This document shows positions 1 to 8,272 of a stretch of DNA of 64,000 nt, piece after piece; the first letter of the stretch is position 1, and each line of letters opens with the position of its first letter. Both the position numbers and the translations under genes were made by a program. The DNA lies in the NCBI RefSeq assembly GCF_963677875.1, contig NZ_OY782565.1, forward strand, positions 1 through 64,000, in the 5' to 3' direction. Below the pieces are notes generated by a model, which saw only the letters and a list, made by a program, of their open reading frames with translations, was not told the origin of the DNA and did not search any database. The DNA is from Thiomicrorhabdus sp. GTDB lineage: Bacteria; Pseudomonadota; Gammaproteobacteria; Thiomicrospirales; Thiomicrospiraceae.

Positions 1-1
1 C

Positions 2-1615
2 GAACTGGCGGAAAATCCGACCCTGATGCAGAATCCGTATCAGTGTGAAGTCAAAGGGCGTATCGTCGATGTATCGGGCACTCCTAAAACCTGGCAATGG
101 GTCAACTATCGCAACGCCGATTCTTACCAATATTATCCCGGCAGCTACACCGACAGTGAAGGGAATTTCTCTACGGAATTGCCTTGCGATCTGGACATCA
201 ATGTCCGTACCTACTCTTCTGATCCGGTAACGTTCAACGTCGACGGAGCCGCTTCAGAGACAGAGAAAACGGATGATGGCAACCTTGTTGTTCTCAATGA
301 CGTCAGCCTGCAAAATCAGAATCCGAGTGTCTGGGGCTATGCATCCGACAGCAGACCGATCGTGCCTCAAGACGGAAGCATCAGCATTACCTTGAATGCA
401 TCAGCGACAGACAGAGACAGCAGTGAACTTTCTTATGCATGGACCTGTCCCGGTGGTGCCAGTGCACAGTACATCTCGTCTACCGCTACTCACGAATGCA
501 CTCTTTCCGCCAGCGACATCACTGAAGAAGACGGAAATCAGATTCTGCAATGGAGTGTAACGGCAACCGATAATCACGAAGGAAGTTACACCTATAGCAG
601 TTATATTGTTGCCGAACTGGCCGGCATTACCAACCACAAACCGGTCATCTGGCGACTGGAGCGCGACGGCAACGCCCTAAGCTGCAGTGACAACTACTAT
701 TCCGGTGGCGTCATGCGTTGTTCTGATCGTGTAAGAAGCGGTTCTCACACCTACACCGTAGTGGCAACCGACCCTGATGGCAATCCATTGAGCTATACGT
801 CGGCTGACAGTAGCTTCAACGAGAATCAGTTCACAGTGAATGCGACCACCTCGGACAGCATTGATGTCACCGTAACCGATCAGCCGAACGAAGGACAAAC
901 CGCCCTTAGTAAATCCGCGCGTTTGCAACTGAGCGTTCTACAAAATCGTACGCCGACCTTGTACGTGTACAGTGACCGCTATAACTTCGTGAAACAATCT
1001 GATATGGACGACTTCATATTCTATCTATACGTCTCTGACGATTTCGATAGCAGTGAAGATTTGCTAAACAGCGCCGAGTACACCCTCACCGATGCCAACG
1101 GCAATGACGTTGATGTCTCACCCATCAGTGGAGAAGAGGGTCTCTCGATCCCGTTGACAAGTTTGCAATATGGTACTTATACCCTTAATGCCACTATCAC
1201 GGACAGCGACAATGCATCAACTTCGGCAAGCACAACCTTCACCATCGAACCTACCGCAGCGCCGACCATCTACGGATTCTCGGTCACTCCGAGCCACGTT
1301 CTGATTGGCATTGAAGATGGCATTGTTCACGAAACGTTGAACTTCTCAGCAACGGTTACCGATGACCTGAACGATATGGACGTCAAAGCAACATTGAGCG
1401 GTGCTGGCCTGACCTCTCCGGTTGAAGTCACTCTCAGCAGCAGTAACGACTACAACTACACCGGCAGTTTTGATCTATCAAGCTTGACTCTGACGGAAGG
1501 TGAACTGACCGTTACTTTAAGTGCGCAGGATGCGGACAATGATCCGGTTACCGCCACTCGATCCGTTACGGTTGAACAAGAACCTGGTAACGAAACCACG
1601 ATCACAGTTCAATAA
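2..1615 (+). CDS. Ig-like repeat surface/exported protein, 5' end cut by window edge
   Basis: The reading frame is open to the first base of the window, so the true start lies upstream; the first internal ATG at 26 is not convincing. About 537 residues are visible. The first part (CEVKGRIVDVSGTP, then GSYTDSEGNFSTELPC) looks like a carboxypeptidase-regulatory-like beta-sandwich. It is followed by several Ig/PKD-like modules rich in Ser, Thr, Asp and Asn with repeated 'TATD', 'DPDGNPLSY' and 'TDSDN' elements, and few cysteines. This composition is typical of secreted or outer-surface multidomain proteins; no enzyme motif is seen. The stop lies 17 bases before the next lipoprotein gene, so the two are probably co-transcribed. 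The exact function is unknown, and an N-terminal signal or lipobox would have to lie outside the window. Confidence 0.75.
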   Translation, partial: ELAENPTLMQNPYQCEVKGRIVDVSGTPKTWQWVNYRNADSYQYYPGSYTDSEGNFSTELPCDLDINVRTYSSDPVTFNVDGAASETEKTDDGNLVVLNDVSLQNQNPSVWGYASDSRPIVPQDGSISITLNASATDRDSSELSYAWTCPGGASAQYISSTATHECTLSASDITEEDGNQILQWSVTATDNHEGSYTYSSYIVAELAGITNHKPVIWRLERDGNALSCSDNYYSGGVMRCSDRVRSGSHTYTVVATDPDGNPLSYTSADSSFNENQFTVNATTSDSIDVTVTDQPNEGQTALSKSARLQLSVLQNRTPTLYVYSDRYNFVKQSDMDDFIFYLYVSDDFDSSEDLLNSAEYTLTDANGNDVDVSPISGEEGLSIPLTSLQYGTYTLNATITDSDNASTSASTTFTIEPTAAPTIYGFSVTPSHVLIGIEDGIVHETLNFSATVTDDLNDMDVKATLSGAGLTSPVEVTLSSSNDYNYTGSFDLSSLTLTEGELTVTLSAQDADNDPVTATRSVTVEQEPGNETTITVQ

Positions 1616-1632
1616 GATTCGGGAGAATAGAG

Positions 1633-3825
1633 ATGAAAAAAACACTATTAGCGACAGCCATTGCCACCGCACTTATTGGACTGAGTGCCTGTCAAAACGA
1701 GTCCTCACTAAGCACCGATTCAAGTAGCGCCGTCGCTGCCAAATCGGCATCAATGACCATTTCCGCCAACCTGCCTCAACCAGAGGCCAGTGCGGCAGTC
1801 ATCAACAGTGACACAAACGAAGTAGTTGTAAAACTCTACCATTTAGAGGATTTTCTGAATGCGGTAATCGCCAATGCTGGTGAAGACAACAATATTAAAC
1901 GCCTTGCCGAATCGGCTCTAGAACAACTGGCTGCCTACAGCCAGTTGGAGGCTGCCGATCTTACAGTTGGCAAAGTTGCCACCTTCGCTCAAATGGGAGA
2001 AGAGATATTCAATCAACTTGTCGACAGCTCCGGCAGCATTAATCTGGACAACATCTTGACGCCCGTCAAACGCGTCCTGAAAGCCGGAGAAAGTTCAACA
2101 ACAATAGAAAATCTGAGAACCGGAACCTACCTTGTTCACTTGGCGCAGAACAATGCCGACGGCGACACCTCATCCGTTCAGCACCTTTTCGCAACTTTGG
2201 GAGAGGAAGACAATGCGGTTGTCGCCAACATGCTGAATGGCACCTGGACATTCGTAAACGCCAATAATCAAGCGCAGCCGGTTACCTTGAGCTTACTGAA
2301 CACCAATCATGCCGACTACGTTAAAGACTGGGATCCGGTTGCAACTGGCGTTCAGACTTTTATGGAAGCCTTCAGTGAAGGAAACGCCAGCAATAATGCA
2401 GAAATCAAACAACTTCACTATCTCTCACTGGAAGCCAACCCAATTTATCCGCAAATCGACCATTGGGTATCCGGTTACGATGAGATAACCTACGAATATT
2501 ACACCTATCCCGTCGACGCTGACGGTAATCAGCTGGATACGCCTATTGAAGCGATTTTCAGCATTGCCGACCAGGGCGAAACACAAAATGTAAACAGTTT
2601 TGAAAGCAATTCCGACAACTGGGATAAAGAAAGCGGCATTTACAGCTCAACCCAGCGCTTTCTTGGAGGCAGTTTCAGCCAGGCTTATGATCACCGTCTG
2701 CCGGAAGGAAGCCGAAATGTTGCTTCTCCCAACCCGCTTGAGTTGTCTTATCGGGTTCACGGCGGCGGCGACGAATATCAAGAACAGGAAATGCAGGAAC
2801 TAAGTGGGGGATTTTTCGTCTTGACGACGCTTCAATCGGCACTGTTATCGCCTGATGAAGAGATGCCGGATGGTTCCCAGCAGTACCAGTACAAACGAGA
2901 CTATATCGACGCTGAAGGCAACTCACAGTCCTATTATTATATCAATGCTTATAACTATGAAACGGTTTTCACAACTCCGGACGGTCAGCAGAACATTGAG
3001 GACAGCGCGCCTTCTATGGTTGAAGGCGGAACCCGCATCACCGGAACCTTGGTTGAGTATACGAGCAATTACAAAGATTACAGCCGTGGTGTTATCAGCG
3101 ACGACAGCGATATGAAACCGACCGAAGCGCCGCAAGTGGCGATGGCTCTGGCCATGCAGAAGATCGCGCAGCAAAACGGCGCTTATCCCGCAGCGGCTCA
3201 CCCACTGGGAACAAACTGTACTGATATTGAACAAACCTATATCAATCGAGATGCAACCTATGCCTGGATCGATAATGAGTGGGTTTCCGGTGTTCAAAAC
3301 TACAGTTATAAAGCGGAACCGAACCAGGATGGTTACGTGATCTCCGGCTTGGACTACAACGGAAACGGTGTCGTCGAACCTTTTGAAGCCGGCATAACTT
3401 ATAACGAATACTATACCGATCAATCCGAAGACAACAGTCGCTTGGAAATCGCTGTGGTAATGGAAGTAATAGATGGTTCCGGCTATACCAATGGGGACTT
3501 CATCCCCGCTTCGGATATCGCCAATTCCAGTCTTTGGACTCAAAACAGTGAGATCCCTAACCAGTACAGTGATAATCAGGGGAACGTCGTCCAGTTATAC
3601 TCTAGAGGCGAAGAAGAGCAGATGACAACAACCTTCTATGCCGCTGACCATGATGGTGACGGTGTGGCGGAACGATACGAATCAGCGGTTGGTTATCAAG
3701 AGACCAAAACTTCAGTCATTACTGCCTGTATCCGTACCGTCTATCTGAAAGGCGAAGACCTGACTTTGCCTCGCAGCGACTTCGCAGAAACTGTCGAAGT
3801 AAGTCAACCTCCGGCCGCGGAATAA
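1633..3825 (+). CDS. Large lipoprotein with Ca-binding-like loops
   Basis: 730 residues. The N-terminus is a lipoprotein signal with lipobox LSAC (Cys20), so it is probably anchored to the inner face of the outer membrane or exposed at the surface. The start is supported by a GGGAGAA motif 8 bases upstream. Two acidic loops resembling EF-hand/dockerin Ca sites occur near residues 574 (DYNGNGVVEPFE) and 672 (DHDGDGVAERYE). The rest is acidic and rich in Tyr, Asn and Gln, with no enzyme signature I recognise. It follows the Ig-like gene after 17 bases and ends at a strong terminator, so these two genes form the end of one transcript. I do not recognise a named family; calling it a cell-surface lipoprotein is inference from the signal and composition. 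Confidence 0.8.
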   Translation: MKKTLLATAIATALIGLSACQNESSLSTDSSSAVAAKSASMTISANLPQPEASAAVINSDTNEVVVKLYHLEDFLNAVIANAGEDNNIKRLAESALEQLAAYSQLEAADLTVGKVATFAQMGEEIFNQLVDSSGSINLDNILTPVKRVLKAGESSTTIENLRTGTYLVHLAQNNADGDTSSVQHLFATLGEEDNAVVANMLNGTWTFVNANNQAQPVTLSLLNTNHADYVKDWDPVATGVQTFMEAFSEGNASNNAEIKQLHYLSLEANPIYPQIDHWVSGYDEITYEYYTYPVDADGNQLDTPIEAIFSIADQGETQNVNSFESNSDNWDKESGIYSSTQRFLGGSFSQAYDHRLPEGSRNVASPNPLELSYRVHGGGDEYQEQEMQELSGGFFVLTTLQSALLSPDEEMPDGSQQYQYKRDYIDAEGNSQSYYYINAYNYETVFTTPDGQQNIEDSAPSMVEGGTRITGTLVEYTSNYKDYSRGVISDDSDMKPTEAPQVAMALAMQKIAQQNGAYPAAAHPLGTNCTDIEQTYINRDATYAWIDNEWVSGVQNYSYKAEPNQDGYVISGLDYNGNGVVEPFEAGITYNEYYTDQSEDNSRLEIAVVMEVIDGSGYTNGDFIPASDIANSSLWTQNSEIPNQYSDNQGNVVQLYSRGEEEQMTTTFYAADHDGDGVAERYESAVGYQETKTSVITACIRTVYLKGEDLTLPRSDFAETVEVSQPPAAE

Positions 3826-3860
3826 AGCCTGACTGAAACAGTATTTGAAAATAAGGAATA

Positions 3861-3890
3861 AAAAAGGGGATACATTCCCCTTTTTTATTT
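3861..3890 (+). terminator. Intrinsic terminator after the lipoprotein gene
   Basis: Perfect inverted repeat AAAAAGGGGA / TCCCCTTTTT with a 5-base loop, running into a T-rich tail. It lies 36 bases past the lipoprotein stop and before the protease gene, so it separates the two transcripts. Confidence 0.85.
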
Positions 3891-3971
3891 TGTGTTCGTT
3901 ATAAGCTTTACTGCCCGCTTTAGCCAGAAGTGCTAAGATAAGTACGCTTTTTTCAGGGACGGATACAGGAT

Positions 3972-6641
3972 ATGAAAACCCTATTTCTAATTTTAAGCCT
4001 CCTCATTGTCGGCCTGCACAATGCTCAGGCAGAGCGTTTAATTGCCCGCTTTTCCGATCTATCCCTGCAAAATTCGTTACCCGGCGACATACAGCTTCTG
4101 AAAAAGCAAACCTATCAACAGGACATCGCCTTATTGGCAATCGACGACAGCATCCCGATGCAAGCCCGTCTGTCAAAAATTCAAATCCTGCGTAGCATGC
4201 CTGGAATTCTATGGGTTACACAGGATCAGGAAATCATCGGCCCCCAAAGCATTCCCAACGATCCGTTAATCAACCAGCAGCAGAACTGGCAGATTCCAAG
4301 CCAGCTTTACGACGCATGGACTCAACAAACCGACTGCCGAGACACGGTTATTGCCATTATCGATTCAGGACTGGAGCAAACACATCCCGATTTGCAGAAT
4401 AATCTGTGGCACAATCCCGGAGAAATTCCGGATAACGGCCTGGATGACGATGCAAACGGCAAAATCGATGATGTGAACGGTTGGAACACCATCAACGAAA
4501 ACAATCTGATCGACGACTTGTTCGGCCACGGAACTCACGTCGCCGGCTTAATCGCCGCTCAAGGGAACAACGCTGAAGGCGTCAGCGGCGTCTGCTGGCA
4601 AGCACGCTTACTCCCTATGAAATTTCTTAACCGCTACGGCAGCGGCAGTGTCAGCGATGCCGTCAAAGCAATTTATTACATTCTGGATTTGCAGAACGCC
4701 TATCCGCACTACCATTTCATTATTAATAACAGCTGGGCAGCCAACTATAACCTTGCGCTTGAGCAAGCGCTACAAGACGCCTCAGAAGCTGGAATTCTGC
4801 TGATCAATGCTGCGGGTAACTCAGCAAAAAACCTTGATGATCAAGCCGTTTATCCAGCTTTCTTTTCAGCAAACAACCTGTCAAGCGTCAGCATTGCCAA
4901 TCTTGACACCGACCCTTACACAGACGACTATACACTGAATTCAACGTCAAATTACGGCGCCCAAAGCATCACTCTGGCCGCTCCCGGAACCAATATTCTC
5001 AGTACTTGGCCACTCGATTTGGGCGATGAAAGCGGCTATGCCATCGAATCCGGTACCTCGATGGCAACCCCGATCGTCAGCGGTATCAGCGCTCTTTTGT
5101 GGCAGAGCTATCCTGAATTGAAAGCACCGGAAATCCGCGCTCTGCTGCAAAACAGCGCCAATAACAACCCCGAATTACGCGCATCTCTGGTGACGCCGGG
5201 ACGCGTGCTGGCCGATGCGGCCCTACAGGCTGCAAGTCTCGGAACACCCATTGGAATTGGCTATATTGAAAACCAGGATGGCTCAACCTTCCTCAAAGGA
5301 ACAAACCTTGAACAAGTTAATCACCTGACTCTGGACGAAAAGGCGCTCGCTTTTGAACTCATCGACAGCAGTCAGCTGAAAATTCAGGCTCCCGGCAGCT
5401 TAAGATGCGGTTACCTGCAAGCTTCGGATGAAACCAAAAGCAGTAATCGTCTCTATCTAGACTGGACTCCTAACCCTCCGGAAAATCTGTTTCTGCACCA
5501 CTCCGAAACCAATCAGGAATACACCCTTTCCTGGAACAGTAGCGACAACGTTGACAGCCTCTTACTGCAAATTCTTAACAGCGACGGCAGTCTGGATTAC
5601 GAACAATTCATCGAAAATACTACCCAGACCTTCACTTTAAGCAACTTTCAGGAAACTCAACGCATCCGCCTGCAGAGCCAAATGCGATGTGAAACCCGAA
5701 CCGGAGAACAAATCACCAAGCTTTCCGTTTTTTCGGATGAAGTCAGCCCTTCCAGCGTCGAAATTCCTGTCTGGCAAACTCAAGCCATCAGCGATGCCTA
5801 TTTGGGCCAAAGCTACCACATCGATCTAAAAACCGAACATACTTCGGAAATTACCCTGAAACCCTTATCCGACGACGACTGTTTTCCCGAAGGGCTCAAC
5901 TTAAATAATACAGTTATCGAAGGAATTCCCGATCACCTGCAGAACTGCAGTTTCACCTTGCAAGCTCATAACGGACCTTACGCCGTCTCCGAACATCGTT
6001 TTGAAATCAATATTGTCGAGAGCGACCAACCTCTGAACCTGAAAACGGCGGAAGGAATTAAGCTGGCACTGAAAGCAAGTAATCTGCAAGGCGCCGGCTT
6101 ATCTAAATTGACCAACAATACCTGGCAGTTGAGCTGGTTTCAAACGTTACAGGCACTTTCGCAAATCGAAATCGATCTGGAAAATTACGATTTGAACTTT
6201 ACCGATGCCTTTTTCATTGATCAGGATGGGCAAAGTGTTCCGTTATCCGGAAACCTGAGCGACCACCGGATTGAAACCATTTACGAAGACGCCCTGTCAC
6301 AAACACTGATTAATCCGGGACAGTTCATCATGCATCTGAGCCTTACCAGTGCCAGTAATGATTTGGCGGAAGCAAGCATTGATGACAGCCGCTGTTTCAT
6401 CGCCTCGCAGATTTACCATGACAAACGAAACCCGCAAGTACAACAATTGAGAGAAATACGGGATCACCTGCTGGAGAACTGGCCGCAAAGCAAACCACTG
6501 GTCGACTTCTACTACGCCGTGTCTCCAACACTGGTGGAAAAATGCAAACGACATCCAGCCTTATGCGCACCGGTTAAAAGTGCCGTAAGCTGGCAACTGG
6601 ATCTTCTGGTTAAAAGTTACCGTTTTTGGCAAACATGGTGA
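3972..6641 (+). CDS. Secreted subtilisin-like (S8) serine protease with C-terminal CFI-box domain
   Basis: 889 residues with a Sec signal peptide (cleavage near AQA-ER, residue 20). The peptidase S8 triad is clear: Asp131 in AIIDSGLEQTHPDL, His187 in GHGTHVAGLIAAQG, Ser363 in SGTSMATPIVSG; the oxyanion Asn is Asn283 in NAAGNS. Residues about 22-90 resemble an inhibitor-I9-like propeptide. After the catalytic domain (to about 410) come beta-rich modules and, at residues 808-889, a segment beginning CFIASQIY with LREIRDHLL and VDFYYAVSP. This resembles the CFI-box C-terminal domain often found at the end of exported bacterial proteins. A role in extracellular or surface proteolysis is expected. 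It stands alone between a terminator upstream and the convergent carbonic anhydrase gene downstream. Confidence 0.93.
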   Translation: MKTLFLILSLLIVGLHNAQAERLIARFSDLSLQNSLPGDIQLLKKQTYQQDIALLAIDDSIPMQARLSKIQILRSMPGILWVTQDQEIIGPQSIPNDPLINQQQNWQIPSQLYDAWTQQTDCRDTVIAIIDSGLEQTHPDLQNNLWHNPGEIPDNGLDDDANGKIDDVNGWNTINENNLIDDLFGHGTHVAGLIAAQGNNAEGVSGVCWQARLLPMKFLNRYGSGSVSDAVKAIYYILDLQNAYPHYHFIINNSWAANYNLALEQALQDASEAGILLINAAGNSAKNLDDQAVYPAFFSANNLSSVSIANLDTDPYTDDYTLNSTSNYGAQSITLAAPGTNILSTWPLDLGDESGYAIESGTSMATPIVSGISALLWQSYPELKAPEIRALLQNSANNNPELRASLVTPGRVLADAALQAASLGTPIGIGYIENQDGSTFLKGTNLEQVNHLTLDEKALAFELIDSSQLKIQAPGSLRCGYLQASDETKSSNRLYLDWTPNPPENLFLHHSETNQEYTLSWNSSDNVDSLLLQILNSDGSLDYEQFIENTTQTFTLSNFQETQRIRLQSQMRCETRTGEQITKLSVFSDEVSPSSVEIPVWQTQAISDAYLGQSYHIDLKTEHTSEITLKPLSDDDCFPEGLNLNNTVIEGIPDHLQNCSFTLQAHNGPYAVSEHRFEINIVESDQPLNLKTAEGIKLALKASNLQGAGLSKLTNNTWQLSWFQTLQALSQIEIDLENYDLNFTDAFFIDQDGQSVPLSGNLSDHRIETIYEDALSQTLINPGQFIMHLSLTSASNDLAEASIDDSRCFIASQIYHDKRNPQVQQLREIRDHLLENWPQSKPLVDFYYAVSPTLVEKCKRHPALCAPVKSAVSWQLDLLVKSYRFWQTW

Positions 6642-6654
6642 TCAGAGATTACTT

Positions 6655-7302
6655 TTATTCTCTCAAAAGGAATTTATCGGCCTCTTCCAGATTATTGATA
6701 CTGACATTCAGGTTATTCAGGCGACCGTCTTTAATCGAATAAATAAAGCCGTGAACGGCCAATTCATGACCGCTTTCCCAAGCTTTTCTCACTGCGGGAA
6801 CATGACAGATATTTCGGACCTGTTCTGCAACATTGATTTCACACAAACGATCGATTTTTTCCGCTTGCGGCAAACGATCCAACGCCTCTTTTTCCCGTTG
6901 ATAATACTTGCGGATCGGGCGCACCCAATGATCGATCAAATCCGGGTTCCCTTCGTTTAATGCCGCGGCAACCCCTCCGCATCCATAATGGCCATTGACA
7001 ATAATATGCTTAACCTTAAGCACCTCAACTGCATATTGAATGACGCTCAAGGCGTTCATATCGCTGGAATTGATCAGGTTGGCGATATTACGATGCACAA
7101 AGATGGTTCCCGGATCCATTTTAACCAGCTCGTTTGCCGGTACACGACTATCAGAACAGCCGATCCACAGATATTCGGGCTTCTGTTGCGCGACCAGGCT
7201 TTGGAAAAAGCCCGGGCTTTCCTCATTTACCTGCTGCACCCAGGCTTCGTTTCTTTCCAGAAGCTCCTGAATTTTTTGATCGCAGTCACACTTCTCGCAC
7301 AT
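6655..7302 (-). CDS. can: Beta-class carbonic anhydrase
   Basis: 215 residues. Catalyses reversible hydration of CO2 to bicarbonate in the cytoplasm. The beta-class zinc ligands and Asp-Arg dyad are all present: Cys49, Asp51 and Arg53 (GCSDSRVP), His105 and Cys108 (NGHYGCGG). The start follows an AGGAG/AAAGGG ribosome-binding region. The N-terminus is unusual: MCEKCDCD puts three cysteines in the first seven residues, beyond what the active site needs. A small membrane-protein gene ends 12 bases upstream on the same strand, so the two are probably one transcript. The position next to the RuBisCO island fits a role in inorganic carbon supply. It converges tail-to-tail with the subtilase gene, leaving only 13 bases. 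Confidence 0.96.
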   Translation of the reverse strand: MCEKCDCDQKIQELLERNEAWVQQVNEESPGFFQSLVAQQKPEYLWIGCSDSRVPANELVKMDPGTIFVHRNIANLINSSDMNALSVIQYAVEVLKVKHIIVNGHYGCGGVAAALNEGNPDLIDHWVRPIRKYYQREKEALDRLPQAEKIDRLCEINVAEQVRNICHVPAVRKAWESGHELAVHGFIYSIKDGRLNNLNVSINNLEEADKFLLRE

Positions 7303-7314
7303 GCCCTTTCACTC

Positions 7315-7548
7315 CTATTCCTTTTCGTTCCCGCCCCGAACGGCAAGCAGTTTCATAATCAATAGCACAGCCAAAACACCGCCGAGGAAAGCAAATACCC
7401 CAGCCTGCCACAACACACCAAAAAGCTCCCAACCCTGCACGATGTCCACCCTCTGGCCATTAAAGTTTTCACTTAATACCAATGTCTCAATCTGACCGGA
7501 CAACCCGTAAAGCAGTATCAACATTAAAGCGATAATCATCAGGCACAT
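7315..7548 (-). CDS. Small two-helix membrane protein upstream of carbonic anhydrase
   Basis: 77 residues from the chosen ATG at 7548, which has AAGGA seven bases upstream; an open frame continues upstream to 7653 but lacks comparable support. Two hydrophobic segments are visible: residues about 2-15 (CLMIIALMLILLYG) and 48-66 (AGVFAFLGGVLAVLLIMKLL), joined by a polar loop, with a charged tail (RGGNEKE). I do not recognise the family. It ends 12 bases before the carbonic anhydrase start, so the two genes probably share a message. A link with inorganic carbon handling is only a context guess. Confidence 0.6.
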   Translation of the reverse strand: MCLMIIALMLILLYGLSGQIETLVLSENFNGQRVDIVQGWELFGVLWQAGVFAFLGGVLAVLLIMKLLAVRGGNEKE

Positions 7549-7560
7549 TGTGAGGTCCTT

Positions 7561-7719
7561 ATGGAAACAAGCGCAGTACATGAGATGGCACCAGCGGCGC
7601 ATCCGCGGTTTCAAACAGCGTGGAACGCAGATATAAAAAAGGCCCGTAATCACTTACGAGCACTTTTGAATGATCACGATGCTATCGCCATGTTTGAGAT
7701 AAAGAAGACTCATCCATAG
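7561..7719 (+). CDS. Possible small ORF, divergent from the membrane protein
   Basis: A 52-codon frame starting at ATG 7561 with GAGG five bases before it, running to TAG at 7717-7719. The product would be soluble and basic (contains WNADIKKARNHLRALL and AMFEIKKTHP). Its start is 12 bases from the start of the divergent membrane-protein gene, so the two ribosome-binding sites overlap on opposite strands. It contains a 14-base palindrome (CGTAA-TCAC-TTACG). I do not recognise it, and a chance frame is quite possible. Confidence 0.25.
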   Translation: METSAVHEMAPAAHPRFQTAWNADIKKARNHLRALLNDHDAIAMFEIKKTHP

Positions 7720-7819
7720 ATAATCATCTTTCTCTAATATTCGCTATTACACACCGAAGTCCTGAAATGGTCAAGAAAACCAGAACCTTAAACGGATTCC
7801 GAATGGAATGAAAAAACCA

Positions 7820-8254
7820 TTAAAACCAAGTATCGACTACCGGCTTTTTCTGAGGCTTATGCTCATTTCCCAGATCGTAAGCGGCTCTGAGCGCTCTGGC
7901 CATTTGCGGATTCGCATCCAGATCGATTTGATGAGCCTCGGCGATTTCTTGCAGATAAGCATCCGGACCAACTTCCTGATACAGTTCCAGAAATCTTTCA
8001 ACTCTCATTGGAAGATCCGGTATCGCCGATTGAATGCGGGATTGAAAGCGAATCACTTCAATCTCGCTTGACTCCAGCATCTCAAATTTATAAGAGATAA
8101 CATCCAGATCATTCAGTTTCGCAATCCGGGAAGGAAGCTGCTCCAGAAACAGATCGACATCCTCAATTCTCGGCGGTAAAACAAGATCGGATTCATAGCA
8201 AAACGTCTCGCCGCGGAAATCGAAAACCGAACGAACCGTAATGGTTGAACTCAT
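7820..8254 (-). CDS. Conserved-looking acidic protein at the end of the cbbM-cbbQ2-cbbO2 cluster
   Basis: 144 residues, acidic, soluble, no signal or membrane segment. Starts 18 bases after the cbbO2 stop with a GGAG ribosome-binding site, so it is probably translated from the same message as cbbO2. It contains an Asp/Glu-rich helical middle (RIEDVDLFLEQLPSRIAKL) and a C-terminal helical region (MARALRAAYDLG). I do not recognise a family. It occupies the same position in the form II cluster that the 180-residue orf at 21252-21794 occupies in the form I cluster, but the two show no obvious similarity by eye. An accessory role in form II RuBisCO maintenance is inference from position only. Confidence 0.7.
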   Translation of the reverse strand: MSSTITVRSVFDFRGETFCYESDLVLPPRIEDVDLFLEQLPSRIAKLNDLDVISYKFEMLESSEIEVIRFQSRIQSAIPDLPMRVERFLELYQEVGPDAYLQEIAEAHQIDLDANPQMARALRAAYDLGNEHKPQKKPVVDTWF

Positions 8255-8272
8255 AGCGATCTCCTTAACCGA

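Noticed and set aside
2923..3543. Minus-strand frame of 206 codons inside the lipoprotein gene
   Set aside because: Antisense shadow; no ribosome-binding site and no domain signature.
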